19,537 bases of DNA, from positions 1-19,537 of the forward strand of contig JAHHTE010000021.1 of assembly GCA_020024815.1 (NCBI GenBank). Direction: 5' to 3'. The position numbers and the translations under genes are program-made. Positions 5,988-12,655 of this stretch are shown here, piece by piece. The DNA is from Mailhella sp. GTDB lineage: Bacteria; Desulfobacterota; Desulfovibrionia; Desulfovibrionales; Desulfovibrionaceae. Numbering within the stretch: position 1 is the stretch's first letter; every line of letters starts with the position of its first letter. A model generated the notes under the pieces. It did no database searches. It had not been told where the DNA came from and saw nothing but the letters and a program-made list of their open reading frames with translations.

Positions 5988-8915
5988 ATGCAAACAAAAA
6001 ATGCAATTGGAAATTTGGTTAGTCGTTATCGGGCTGTATTAAAAAAATGTAATCTTTTAAACACATTTGGATCGCTTACTATTGTTAGTGCCATAATTTT
6101 AGGTGGTGCAGTAGTTGCTCAAGCAAACACAGTGAAAGAAGAAAATATTACATTAAATGCTAATAGTGTAACTACTCAATATGATGATAAAAATAACCCT
6201 GATGTTGATAAAGATGGCTTTATTGAAATTGGAACATTAAATGGTTCTGGTTCACTTAATGCTGATAACTATATTCAATTTGAAAAAGACCAAAATTGGA
6301 CAGGTAATGTTAACGTTAATGCTGGATTAAGTGATAACATTGGCAATAACAATTTATCTATTGACGTTAAGGAAAATCTTAGCATTACAGACGGAACGGC
6401 AAATTTAAATGGTGGAAAGCACAATATTAACTTTGCAAAAGATGTTACAGCTGATAATGCAAATGTTAATATAAAAGCAGATAAATATATAGGCGTTGAG
6501 GGAAAATTTACCGCACAAAATAAAGCTAATGTTAATGTAACAAGTAATGATGCTATTGAATTTGCAGGAGCATTTGCCACTGATAATGCAAGTGTGAATT
6601 TATCTACAACAACAAATGCCATTACTTTTTCTGATAAATTTATGGCAAATAATAAAAGTAATGTAAATATTACTTCTAAAGATAATGTACAATTTTTTGA
6701 TATTGTTAATGTAGATAAAGCAAATGTAAATGTAAATTCAACAAATACTACTTCATTTGAAAATACTCTTACAGCAGATAATCTCGCTACTATTAATATT
6801 AAATCTGAAAAAGGTTCTGTTGAATTAAAAAAAGTTGATATTAATAACTCTAACTTAAACGTAACAGCTAATAATATTCACTTTACCGAAGATCTTATAG
6901 CAGATAAAGGTGCAAAAGTTACTTTAACAGGTAAAAGTTCTTTTGATAAGAATATAATAATAAAAAATACTGTAACACAACCTGTACCGGGTGCTTTTAC
7001 ACAAGTTACTATTGATGAAATTACAGATAGCGTTGTTGCTGAAATAGAAGGCTTTCAAAATACAGCCTTTGGTAATGGTTCTGCTTTACATATTAAAAAA
7101 GGGTTAGAACATGGTGGTAACTTTACCACTAAAACAAATGGTTTTATTTCTTTAGGTGATCATGGAATTTATACACCAAATTCATCAGAAGCTGACATTC
7201 ATACATTATTTAATAACGCAAGTAAACATTTAGCTGAAAAAGTTAATGGTATGGATAAACTTCCATTCGAAAAAGTAGAAAATTATTATCAATCAGGTGC
7301 TGTTATTGCTGTTCCACTTAGCTTAAAAAATACCACTATTAACCTTATTGCTAATGGAACAGCTGATTTTAATAATAATGTAGTTCCAACAGCTCCAACA
7401 GCTCAACGTGATGGTCTTTATGTTGCAAAACAAAATCTCCTTATTGCTGATATGAGCAAGGTAAAAGTTAATAATGCAACAGAAAAAAATAATGCATTAA
7501 TTGATAATACTACTAAGCAAACAGTAAAATTTGATAATGGTTCTGGTTTACATGTTATTGGTGTTACAGCAACAGGTAAAGATGAATATTATACTATTAT
7601 CAAAGGTGGTGTAACAGACTTTACCCAAGCAACAGATAAAGATAAAGATGGTAAAATTGATGTTGATAGTGGCGTATATGTAAGTGGCAACGCATTATTT
7701 GATATTAAAGCAGAAGCAAAAGATGATAACCTCATTGCAAATGTTACCTACATTGAAGATAATGGCATTACAACTGCACTTGATCCAAGCTTAGGTAACC
7801 TTATTGGTAATCACTATAAAAATGGTGGTGGAGAAACAAACGCTTTAGTTACTGGTGCATTAAATAATGCAGCTATGACCAATGCTCAACGTGTTGAAAC
7901 TATTGAAAGTGCTGCAAGATCTGCAGTTATTTCTGGTGCACCTCAACAAGCTGTTAATATTGCAACAGGAACAGCAGATTATGCAAACGCACGTACTTCT
8001 TTTGCTCCTCACGTAGCTGGTGCCGCTGCTATTGCTGATAATGGTCAATATACCAATATCTCTGCTGGTGATAACATGGCAAATGGTGCAAATCTTTGGA
8101 TTATGCCAATGTATCAACATCAAAAAGTTGATGGTTTCCAATCTGGCACGTATACAACAGGCTATGACTCTAATTTTGGTGGCGTAGTGCTTGGTGCTGA
8201 CTATACTTGGGCAAATAGCCTTCGTCTTGGTGCTATGATCAATATGGGAACAGGTTCTTCTGAATCTAATGGAAATCTTGCTAAAACTGAAAATGATTTC
8301 GATAGTTTAGGTGGTGGATTATACGCTGGTTATATGATTGGTAATATCGGACTTAGTGCTGATGTTAACTACACAAATGTAAGCAATGATGTAAAACAAA
8401 CCAATTCTCTTGGCTTATTGACTGGTGAATTTGATACTAATGTTATTAGTACAGGATTGAAAGCTGAATACAAATATCAAATAAATGATATTAATATTAT
8501 TCCTCACGTAGGTGTACGTTTTAGCCACGTTAACATGGATCAAGCAGATATGACTATGGCTGGTCAAAATGTTATTTCAACAAAAGACGCTGACGCAAAT
8601 ATCTGGCAATTCCCTGTTGGTGTAACTGTATCTAAAGATATTAAAACAGCTAGCGGTTGGAATGTTAAACCAATGGTTGACCTTTCTATTATTCCTGTTG
8701 CTGGTGATAAAAAAATGGCACAAGACATTAGCTTTGCTGGAATTAATGGCGTAGCTACTATGGAAAGCGAAATCATGGATAGCGTATCTGGTCGTGCTCA
8801 AGTAGGTGTAGAAGTAAGTAAAAATAACTATTACATGGGGCTTGATTATGCTTATCAAGGTTCTTCCAATATGGATAGCCATAATGTACAAGCAACCTTT
8901 GGTTTTAGATTCTAA
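5988..8915 (+). CDS. classical autotransporter (type Va secretion) surface protein
   Basis: 975 residues. The long N-terminal signal peptide has a charged, conserved-looking extension (RYRAVLKKC), a hydrophobic core near residues 28-42, and probable cleavage after AQA near residue 46. The passenger is rich in Asn, Val, Thr and Asp and includes eight units of about 21 residues (about 155-323) with the pattern ADNANVNI, expected of a beta-helix. Two acidic DxDxDG loops (Asp72-Gly77 and Asp550-Gly555) could bind calcium. Residues about 690-975 form the outer-membrane beta-barrel: alternating aromatic/Gly strands such as GGVVLGADYTWANSLRLG and a terminal FGFRF ending in Phe. No protease or lipase motif is visible, so it is probably an adhesin or other surface protein. 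AAGGAG (5975-5980), seven bases upstream, sets the start. Confidence 0.88.
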   Translation: MQTKNAIGNLVSRYRAVLKKCNLLNTFGSLTIVSAIILGGAVVAQANTVKEENITLNANSVTTQYDDKNNPDVDKDGFIEIGTLNGSGSLNADNYIQFEKDQNWTGNVNVNAGLSDNIGNNNLSIDVKENLSITDGTANLNGGKHNINFAKDVTADNANVNIKADKYIGVEGKFTAQNKANVNVTSNDAIEFAGAFATDNASVNLSTTTNAITFSDKFMANNKSNVNITSKDNVQFFDIVNVDKANVNVNSTNTTSFENTLTADNLATINIKSEKGSVELKKVDINNSNLNVTANNIHFTEDLIADKGAKVTLTGKSSFDKNIIIKNTVTQPVPGAFTQVTIDEITDSVVAEIEGFQNTAFGNGSALHIKKGLEHGGNFTTKTNGFISLGDHGIYTPNSSEADIHTLFNNASKHLAEKVNGMDKLPFEKVENYYQSGAVIAVPLSLKNTTINLIANGTADFNNNVVPTAPTAQRDGLYVAKQNLLIADMSKVKVNNATEKNNALIDNTTKQTVKFDNGSGLHVIGVTATGKDEYYTIIKGGVTDFTQATDKDKDGKIDVDSGVYVSGNALFDIKAEAKDDNLIANVTYIEDNGITTALDPSLGNLIGNHYKNGGGETNALVTGALNNAAMTNAQRVETIESAARSAVISGAPQQAVNIATGTADYANARTSFAPHVAGAAAIADNGQYTNISAGDNMANGANLWIMPMYQHQKVDGFQSGTYTTGYDSNFGGVVLGADYTWANSLRLGAMINMGTGSSESNGNLAKTENDFDSLGGGLYAGYMIGNIGLSADVNYTNVSNDVKQTNSLGLLTGEFDTNVISTGLKAEYKYQINDINIIPHVGVRFSHVNMDQADMTMAGQNVISTKDADANIWQFPVGVTVSKDIKTASGWNVKPMVDLSIIPVAGDKKMAQDISFAGINGVATMESEIMDSVSGRAQVGVEVSKNNYYMGLDYAYQGSSNMDSHNVQATFGFRF
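6450..6960 (+). repeat. eight imperfect ~21-codon repeats in the autotransporter passenger
   Basis: At protein level, units begin ADNANVNI, AQNKANVNV, TDNASVNL, ANNKSNVNI, VDKANVNV, ADNLATINI, INNSNLNV and ADKGAKVTL. Each is followed by a variable loop and a hydrophobic strand. The DNA copies have diverged, so this is an old repeat rather than a recent tandem duplication. One unit per beta-helix turn is the natural reading. Confidence 0.7.
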
Positions 8916-8940
8916 AATCTAATTTACTTCTTTCAAAAAT

Positions 8941-8981
8941 AAAGGGAAAAGTTTTTTAAAACTTTTCCCCTTTTCTTTTTT
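8941..8981 (+). terminator. rho-independent terminator of the autotransporter gene
   Basis: AAAAGTTTT (8947-8955) pairs with AAAACTTTT (8958-8966), extended by GGG (8944-8946) against CCCC (8967-8970). A long T-rich tract follows from 8971. It starts 25 bases after the stop codon. Confidence 0.75.
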
Positions 8982-9023
8982 AAGAAAATCTTTAATCAAA
9001 ATTATTTTTTGTATAACGTAGAA

Positions 9024-9053
9024 AAAAACTCTTTTGCATGCAAAAGAGTTTTT
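9024..9053. terminator. perfect 30-bp palindrome between convergent genes
   Basis: AAAAACTCTTTTGCA (9024-9038) is followed directly by its exact reverse complement TGCAAAAGAGTTTTT (9039-9053). The A run on one side and T run on the other make it a plausible bidirectional terminator for the converging autotransporter and glnS genes. It differs in sequence from the GGGGAA hairpin family. Confidence 0.6.
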
Positions 9054-9081
9054 GGATTAAAAAGTTTTGAGGGGAGAGTTT

Positions 9082-9113
9082 GAAAGGGGAACTTTTTCAA
9101 AAGTTCCCCTTTC
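9082..9113 (-). terminator. hairpin after glnS (GGGGAA family)
   Basis: GAAAGGGGAACTTTT (9082-9096) and AAAAGTTCCCCTTTC (9099-9113) are perfect 15-bp arms with a 2-base centre. It lies 36 bases past the glnS stop in the minus direction. There is no immediate T run on the minus side. A flank reading AAAAAGTTTTGAGGGG on the plus strand lies beyond it and resembles the flank of the hairpin after the capsid gene, read on the opposite strand. Confidence 0.55.
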
Positions 9114-9148
9114 AAAAAAATAAAAAAAGCAAAAATCAAAATAAAAAA

Positions 9149-10837
9149 CTATGCTTTTTTCTCTATTTTAGCCCAGCTATCTTTTAATGTTACAGTACGG
9201 TTAAATACTGGTTTTTCTGAGGTGCTATCATAGTCAACACAAAAATATGCTAAGCGTTCAAATTGCACTTTTTCGCCAATAGGAAGTGTTGCAAGATGTG
9301 GTTCAGCAAAGGCTTTAACTACTTTAAGACTATCTTTATTAATTAAATCTGTAAAGTTTTCCACATCTTCAGCAGCTGGATTATCCATAGGGAATAAATG
9401 GTCATAAAGACGTGCTTCAATTTCTTTTGCGTGCTTTGCACTTACCCAGTGAATAGTACCTTTTACTTTTCTACCATCAGGAGATTGCCCGCCTTTTGTT
9501 TCAGGGTCATAGGTACAAATAAGTTCAATAATATTACCGTTTGCGTCTTTTACAACTTCTTTGCAAGTAATGTAATACGCATAACGCAAACGCACTTCAT
9601 TACCGGGTGATAAACGGAAATATTTTTTAGGTGGATTTTCCATAAAATCATCACGTTCAATATAAAGCTCACGACTAAAAGGAACTTTTCTTGTACCATA
9701 GCTTTCATCTTCTGGGTGAAGTTGGCAATCAAAAAATTCTTCTGCGTTTTCATCATAATTTTCAATGATAACTTTAATTGGATCAAGTACAGCCATTAAG
9801 CGAGGTGTAATAGCATTTAAATGTTCACGCACACAAAATTCTAAAAGACTGTAATCAACCATAGAATCAGCAGCTCTTGCCACCCCAATTTTAGAACAAA
9901 AATTGCGTATTGCTTCAGGAGTGTAGCCACGACGACGTAACCCACTAATAGTAGGCATTCTAGGGTCGTCCCAACCACTAACAAAATTATTTTGCACTAA
10001 GTGGATAAGTTTACGCTTAGAAAGCATAACATGAGTAAGATTTAATCGTGCAAATTCAATTTGTTGTGGGTGATATAATTCTAAAGCGTCAAGCACCCAA
10101 TCATAAAGTTCACGGTTATTTTCAAATTCTAAGGTGCAAATAGAATGAGTAATATGTTCAATAGAATCAGAAATGCAATGTGTAAAATCATACATTGGAT
10201 AAATATGCCATTTATCCCCTGTTTTATGGTGATGAGCATGGCGAATACGATAAATTGTAGGGTCTCGCATAATAACATTAGGGGACGCCATATCAATTTT
10301 AGCACGAAGTACCATTTTACCTTCTTCTACTTCGCCTGCTTTCATTTTTCTAAAAAGAGCTAAATTTTCTTCAACGGAGCGGTTGCGATAAGGGCTTTTT
10401 TTGCCTGGTTCTGTAAGTGTTCCACGATATTCACGAATTTCATCAGCATTAAGTTCGCAAACATAGGCTTTACCTTTCATAATAAGCTTTTCTGCTAATT
10501 CATAAAGCGTATCAAAATAATCTGACGCATAGTGAATATCACCACTCCAATTAAAACCAAGCCATTTTACATCTTCTTGAATGGAATCAACATATTCTGT
10601 ATCTTCTTTAACTGGGTTAGTATCATCAAAACGTAAATTACATAATCCGTTGTAATCTTTAGCTATTCCAAAATTTAAACAAATAGATTTTGCGTGTCCT
10701 ATATGTAAATAACCGTTTGGTTCTGGGGGAAAACGAGTATGAACACGAGAATCAAAACGACCACTCTCGTTATCTTGATTAATTCTTGTACGGATAAAAT
10801 CCGTGCTAACTTTTTCTTTTTCGTCCAAATTGCTCAT
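9149..10837 (-). CDS. glnS: glutaminyl-tRNA synthetase
   Basis: A 562-residue class I aminoacyl-tRNA synthetase that charges tRNA(Gln) with glutamine using ATP, in the cytoplasm. It aligns well with E. coli GlnRS (554 aa) by recall: PPEPNGYLHIGH with the HIGH signature at residues 45-48, the LRFDDTNPVKED stretch, YPMYDFTHCISD, the KMSKS-type loop as LSKRK at 272-276, and WDDPRMPTISGLRRRGYT. The C-terminal anticodon-binding beta-barrels end in PVFNRTVTLKDSWAK. The frame extends to an ATG at 10876, but I choose 10837: it has GAGG five bases upstream, the protein then begins like E. coli GlnRS, and the upstream ATG would overlap the likely -10 box. It is transcribed toward the autotransporter gene and away from the prophage genes, and appears monocistronic. 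Confidence 0.97.
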   Translation of the reverse strand: MSNLDEKEKVSTDFIRTRINQDNESGRFDSRVHTRFPPEPNGYLHIGHAKSICLNFGIAKDYNGLCNLRFDDTNPVKEDTEYVDSIQEDVKWLGFNWSGDIHYASDYFDTLYELAEKLIMKGKAYVCELNADEIREYRGTLTEPGKKSPYRNRSVEENLALFRKMKAGEVEEGKMVLRAKIDMASPNVIMRDPTIYRIRHAHHHKTGDKWHIYPMYDFTHCISDSIEHITHSICTLEFENNRELYDWVLDALELYHPQQIEFARLNLTHVMLSKRKLIHLVQNNFVSGWDDPRMPTISGLRRRGYTPEAIRNFCSKIGVARAADSMVDYSLLEFCVREHLNAITPRLMAVLDPIKVIIENYDENAEEFFDCQLHPEDESYGTRKVPFSRELYIERDDFMENPPKKYFRLSPGNEVRLRYAYYITCKEVVKDANGNIIELICTYDPETKGGQSPDGRKVKGTIHWVSAKHAKEIEARLYDHLFPMDNPAAEDVENFTDLINKDSLKVVKAFAEPHLATLPIGEKVQFERLAYFCVDYDSTSEKPVFNRTVTLKDSWAKIEKKA

Positions 10838-10865
10838 ATTTTCCTCACAAAATTTTTGTGGAAAA

Positions 10866-10894
10866 AGTATAAACATTAGTTAATCAAAAGTCCA
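10866..10894 (-). promoter_or_regulatory. putative proximal glnS promoter
   Basis: On the minus strand, TGGACT (10894-10889) and TATACT (10871-10866) are separated by 17 bp. This would start transcription near 10859, about 22 nt before the ATG at 10837. It supports the shorter glnS start. Confidence 0.5.
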
Positions 10895-11125
10895 TAGTGG
10901 AAAAGAGGGTTTAAACATTTTTAAATAATAAGGAAATTTTTAGTTAATAGGAATTTTTTTATACCAAATATAAAATATAAAAATTTTATATATAAAATCA
11001 ATGTCTTATATGTAATTCTAAGAAAAAATATTATTTTTTAGGAAAAATAAAAAATTTTTTTGTGAAAATCAAGAAAAAATATTTTTTGTTTTTTATAACT
11101 ATTTGAAATAATAAAGAAAAATTTT

Positions 11126-11155
11126 AATATACAATGTTTTAAAAAACTATGTCAA
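11126..11155 (-). promoter_or_regulatory. possible distal leftward promoter
   Basis: The minus strand carries TTGACA (6 of 6) at 11155-11150 and TATATT (5 of 6) at 11131-11126, with an 18-bp spacer. It would give glnS a leader of about 280 nt. It could also serve a prophage function transcribed leftward, though no gene is seen there. Confidence 0.3.
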
Positions 11156-11206
11156 CTAGGGGTGTTGCCTAGTATATCCTTATCATCTGCCTATCAAATG
11201 CATAAA

Positions 11207-11257
11207 AACCTCAAAAACCCTGTGTTAGAACACAAAAAACGAAAACGAAATGAGGTT
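11207..11257 (+). promoter_or_regulatory. leader that can hide the lysozyme-like gene's ribosome binding site
   Basis: AACCTCA (11207-11213) is the exact complement of TGAGGTT (11251-11257), which contains the GAGG Shine-Dalgarno of the gene starting at 11261. Between them TGTGTT-AG-AACACA (11221-11234) can form an inner hairpin. If the transcript starts upstream of 11207, the ribosome binding site could be masked. Phage T4 lysozyme mRNA uses a comparable arrangement. Confidence 0.4.
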
Positions 11258-11260
11258 GTT

Positions 11261-12286
11261 ATGACAATTCCCTCTCCTTTATTAATTGCAGAAATAAAGC
11301 ATTATGAAGAAATGCATACAAATTTATATCTTAATGCACTTGGTATGCCTGTTATTGGATATGGTTATGCTCTTTGGCAAGAACCTCAAAAGCTTATTAA
11401 AAAACATTCAAAAATTGGTTTAGCTTTAAAAAATATTTTGAATAATGAAACAGAAGCCTTTGAAAGCCTTTTGCAAAAGATTTTAAAACTTCCCTTATCT
11501 ATAACTAAAGAAAAAGCACATAGTCTTTTGGAGGAAAATTTACTTTTTTTTGCAGAAGAATTAGGTGCAATGTTTAAAGGTTTTCGCCATATAGTGAATA
11601 AATGCGAAAATGGGTATTTTATGCCACAAAGTATTTGTTCTTATTATTTGCAATATGTGGAAGAACAAACAAATATAAAAGAAATAAAACAAGTAAAATC
11701 ATGTAGTTTTCATCAAAGAAATCATGCTCCTTGTTTTAAGTACCAAGCTTTTTATGATTATCCTTTGCAACAAAAAGGAAGTCAAAAAACTGATATTGCA
11801 CCACAATATTTGCAAAATAGATATAGCTCCAGTGCTGAATATATGCAAAAGTTAGCACAAAATAAAAAAACAAAAAAAGCAAAAAATTATATTTTTCCCC
11901 CAACAGAAGCAGAAAAAGCTCTTATCCGTGTAGATAGTATTTTATTTTTAACACATTTATTAGGGCTTGAAATGGTAAAGCGTATGCCAGAATTTTTTAT
12001 GGCTTTGCTTGAAGAAGATTACGAAACAGCTGGGAATTGTTTATTAGCACATAGAGCCTCAAAATATTTTGGACATACTATGTATATTTTAGCTCGTAGA
12101 ATTAAATATGGAACTATTGATTTATATGATTTTGTAAGTTGTAAACAAAAACCAAAAATCCCAAAAATAGCGTTAAAAGAATATAGTCAGAAAATCTTGC
12201 AAGTACATTTAGATAGTTTAAATCCAGAAATAGCCATGTTTCATAAAGTCCAAAAAAGTAGGCAAAAGGAAGTTTGCTATGCTTAA
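11261..12286 (+). CDS. T4-lysozyme-like (GH24) protein with altered active site and large insertion
   Basis: 341 residues; T4 lysozyme has 164. The N-terminus resembles GH24 muramidases: YEEMHTNLYLNALG then VIGYGYA. By alignment from memory, the catalytic Glu is Glu16, the T4 Asp20 position is Asn25, and Thr26 is Val31. Residues 216-290 resemble the T4 C-terminal lobe (helices ending in RIKYGTIDLYDF). Between the two lobes lie about 100 residues, Cys- and Lys-rich, without a match I recognise, and about 50 residues extend the C-terminus. No signal peptide or membrane segment is seen. The first prophage gene, it may be an endolysin or a virion-associated cell-wall protein, with uncertain activity. 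The frame runs back to a GTG at 11162, but GAGG five bases before the ATG at 11261 favours this start. Confidence 0.6.
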   Translation: MTIPSPLLIAEIKHYEEMHTNLYLNALGMPVIGYGYALWQEPQKLIKKHSKIGLALKNILNNETEAFESLLQKILKLPLSITKEKAHSLLEENLLFFAEELGAMFKGFRHIVNKCENGYFMPQSICSYYLQYVEEQTNIKEIKQVKSCSFHQRNHAPCFKYQAFYDYPLQQKGSQKTDIAPQYLQNRYSSSAEYMQKLAQNKKTKKAKNYIFPPTEAEKALIRVDSILFLTHLLGLEMVKRMPEFFMALLEEDYETAGNCLLAHRASKYFGHTMYILARRIKYGTIDLYDFVSCKQKPKIPKIALKEYSQKILQVHLDSLNPEIAMFHKVQKSRQKEVCYA

Positions 12287-12521
12287 GGGAAAAAATCTTG
12301 TTAAAGTGCGAAAAAATGGCACAATTTCTCTTTTGCCTACAAGGGAGGAAGCAAAAAAGTTTTATTTGAAAGTGCATAAAAACTATCAAAAGCAAATAGA
12401 AGAACAAACAAAAGAAAGTAATCTTGATCCTATTTCTTTAGACAAAGAACAAGAAATACAAAAAAAGGAAAAAGAAAAACTTCTTTTGCCAGAACTTAAA
12501 AAAAATCAAAAAAACAAATAG
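12279..12521 (+). CDS. small Lys/Glu-rich ORF, possible 5' part of the terminase reading unit
   Basis: 80 residues, highly charged, with a C-terminal half made almost wholly of Lys, Glu and Gln. Its ATG overlaps the end of the lysozyme-like gene (ATGCTTAA) and follows AAGGA, so translation is probably coupled. No domain is recognised. It ends at a TAG at 12519-12521. Before that stop, the -1 frame is open from 12500 and runs on without a stop into the terminase. Two heptamers of the X XXY YYZ type lie in this ORF's frame: A AAA AAT (12500-12506) and A AAA AAC (12509-12515). It may be a free small protein, the N-terminus of a frameshifted terminase, or a fragment created by one lost A in the eight-A run. 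Confidence 0.6.
   Translation: MLKGKNLVKVRKNGTISLLPTREEAKKFYLKVHKNYQKQIEEQTKESNLDPISLDKEQEIQKKEKEKLLLPELKKNQKNK
12498..12521 (+). other. candidate -1 frameshift site
   Basis: An eight-A run (12498-12505) is followed by two in-frame slippery heptamers, A AAA AAT and A AAA AAC, and then by the zero-frame stop TAG. A -1 shift at either joins the small ORF to the terminase frame and gives a protein of about 590 residues. No strong GC-rich stimulatory hairpin is evident just downstream. Confidence 0.45.
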
Positions 12522-12655
12522 AAATACATGAAAATTCCCCTCCTTTTACAAAAAAAACTATACAAGAATTAGCTGAAGAAATTCCTTTTTTTGAAGAAAA
12601 AGAATGTTCTGAAGATATACAAAATTTATTAGCTTATGATTTATTTTATCTTCTT

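Larger units (their letters stand above)
10838..11260. other. AT-rich intergenic region between glnS and the prophage genes
   Basis: A 423-base gap between divergent genes. No RNA gene and no convincing protein were found. It is extremely A/T-rich, with many A and T runs from about 10910 to 11150. Besides the proximal glnS promoter, the minus strand has a perfect TTGACA (11155-11150) with TATATT 18 bp further (11131-11126), a possible distal glnS promoter. ACTAGG (11155-11160) and CCTAGT (11168-11173) form a small inverted repeat. The left prophage boundary may lie here, but no attachment-site repeat could be identified from this window alone. Confidence 0.5.

Noticed and set aside
7860..8141. 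Antisense ORFs within the autotransporter, such as 7860-8141 and 8577-8891 on the minus strand
   Set aside because: They have no ribosome binding sites, show unnatural composition (Cys/His/Ile-rich) and lie opposite a well-supported barrel domain.
10838..10876. Longer glnS N-terminus starting at 10876
   Set aside because: The ATG at 10837 has a proper ribosome binding site and matches the family N-terminus. The longer start would fall in the likely promoter.
11094..11133. Rightward promoter for the prophage genes (TATAAC near 11094 or TTGAAA 11103 with TAATAT)
   Set aside because: In this A/T-rich stretch several weak box pairs can be found, and none has both good boxes and good spacing.
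11162..11260. GTG start at 11162 for the lysozyme-like gene
   Set aside because: The added 33 residues look like translated leader, there is no ribosome binding site, and the ATG at 11261 has a good one.
10838..11260. Prophage attachment site
   Set aside because: Only one flank of the prophage is visible and there is no integrase or tRNA gene, so a core repeat cannot be defined.
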